NCBI RefSeq assembly: GCF_026914185.1
Contig: NC_070574.1
Location: forward strand, 2,418,501 to 2,482,500
DNA length: 64,000 bases
From: Puccinia triticina
Lineage: Eukaryota > Basidiomycota > Pucciniomycetes > Pucciniales > Pucciniaceae
Reading direction: 5' to 3'
The position numbers were made by a program, and so were the translations under genes. Each line of letters opens with the position of its first letter. Within the stretch, counting starts at the first letter, position 1. The notes below the pieces were generated by a model. That model worked only from the letters and a program-made list of their open reading frames with translations, searched no databases and had not been told where the DNA came from. Shown piece after piece: positions 63,447 through 64,000 of the stretch.

Positions 63447-64000
63447 CTACTTGTCTTCCTGGAAGTATTCCTCTTGAGAAAGCGCTTCAGTAGGTCGGCA
63501 AAGGTTAGCATCATTCTGCTGGTAAGAAGGGACAATGGTCATACAAAGGGTACAGAGAGAAAAAAAATCTCTTTGAATGGCATTGGCCAAATAAATTGTG
63601 CTCAGAACGTTGTCCTCATTGGTAATTGCTAGGATGATGAGGTGCTGGGTCTCGCGCCAGACGGGCTCTGGGGGAGACACATCTCTCAGCGTCAGCATCT
63701 TGGTAAAAAGACACAACCCGGGGGGAAACATTGTGCGGTTGCATCTCTCAGCGTCAGCCGCTTGGTAAAAAGACACAACCCGGGGGGAAACATGGTGCGG
63801 TTGTTGACCGGTGTCCCAAAAAGGCCGCAGGCACCTAAAGTGCAGATCCACATTAGTGATGAGGGCAAGAACAATTGAAGAAAAAAAAAACTTACCAAAG
63901 ATCAAGAAAGAGAGAAGGATTTGATGTGGGTATTTCTTGGGATCCAAGTTACCAAGAATCTTAGTTTGAATGTTGGGGTCATCCTCGCCTGACTTAAAAC
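63447..64000 (-). pseudogene. Unrecognised multi-exon gene, copy 2, partial
   Basis: Homologous to 59010-58561. Exon at about 64000-63896 (DPNIQTKILGNLDPKKYPH, continuing beyond the window), intron 63895-63835 (GTAAGTTT...CTTTAG), and exon 63834-63447 (GLFGTPVNNRTMFPPGLCLF ... PEPVWRETQHLIILAIT). A 61-base tandem duplication (about 63679-63739 and 63740-63800) shifts the frame inside the last exon, so this copy is broken as well. Confidence 0.6.

Overview
The window reads as a stretch of a large, repeat-rich fungal genome, most likely a rust fungus (Basidiomycota, Pucciniales). The signs are genes with short GT-AG introns (about 60-100 bases, one of 292), a two-gene PIF/Harbinger transposon, several Ty1/copia and Ty3/gypsy elements with fungal-type proteins, solo LTRs, MITEs and long palindromic satellite arrays. 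I recognised no rRNA, tRNA or CRISPR. The species assignment is inference; no marker gene is present.

Left part (1-22 kb): a cluster of four paralogous genes (704-2444 +, 8340-10311 +, 14892-17001 +, 20208-21701 -) for proteins with an 11-cysteine zinc finger of the zf-4CXXC_R1/CDCA7 type, an acidic N-terminus, a basic linker and a conserved C-terminal helix. All four share one phase-0 intron at the same place. The second carries a +1 frameshift just after the finger, and the third a triplicated 150-base segment. Between the genes lie a complete Harbinger element (3829-7676, TSD TTA), mariner-type MITEs, an allantoicase/ureidoglycolate lyase remnant, a 20-base palindromic satellite, a tandem duplication and hAT-like pieces.

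Middle part (22-49 kb) is a nest of retroelements. A decayed copia element (22239-30203, TSD CTACG) carries a 201-base LTR-like insert in its 5' LTR and a gag-only element (24038-26304, TSD AAAGT) in its gag gene. Then come an 18-copy perfect 28-base minisatellite, a solo LTR, palindromic DNA, and a very young gypsy element (34341-38472, LTRs identical by eye, TSD ATAAT) with an intact 1180-residue pol but no gag. A decayed minus-strand copia element (38849-44700), interrupted by a solo LTR in its reverse transcriptase, and a plus-strand copia with a long gag-integrase frame and a broken, truncated reverse transcriptase (44874-48620) follow.

Right part (49-64 kb) holds a non-autonomous element with CACTG ends and a 3-base TSD (49125-53220). 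It contains a hAT-like element (49370-51454, 8-base TSD), which in turn contains a solo LTR. A 56-base miniature with the same CACTG ends sits at 60866. Further on are palindromic arrays split by two more solo LTRs, a gypsy gag relic, a PDR-type ABC transporter relic, and two decayed copies of an unrecognised multi-exon gene (58561-59930 and 63447-64000).

Functionally, only the zinc-finger cluster, the Harbinger transposase, the gypsy pol and perhaps the gag-only element look capable of making near-full proteins. Most broken frames carry TGA, TAA or TAG stops explicable by C:G to T:A change. That would fit loss by 5-methylcytosine deamination, and the CDCA7-type finger is known elsewhere as a sensor of hemimethylated CpG. 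A link between the two in this genome is a hypothesis.
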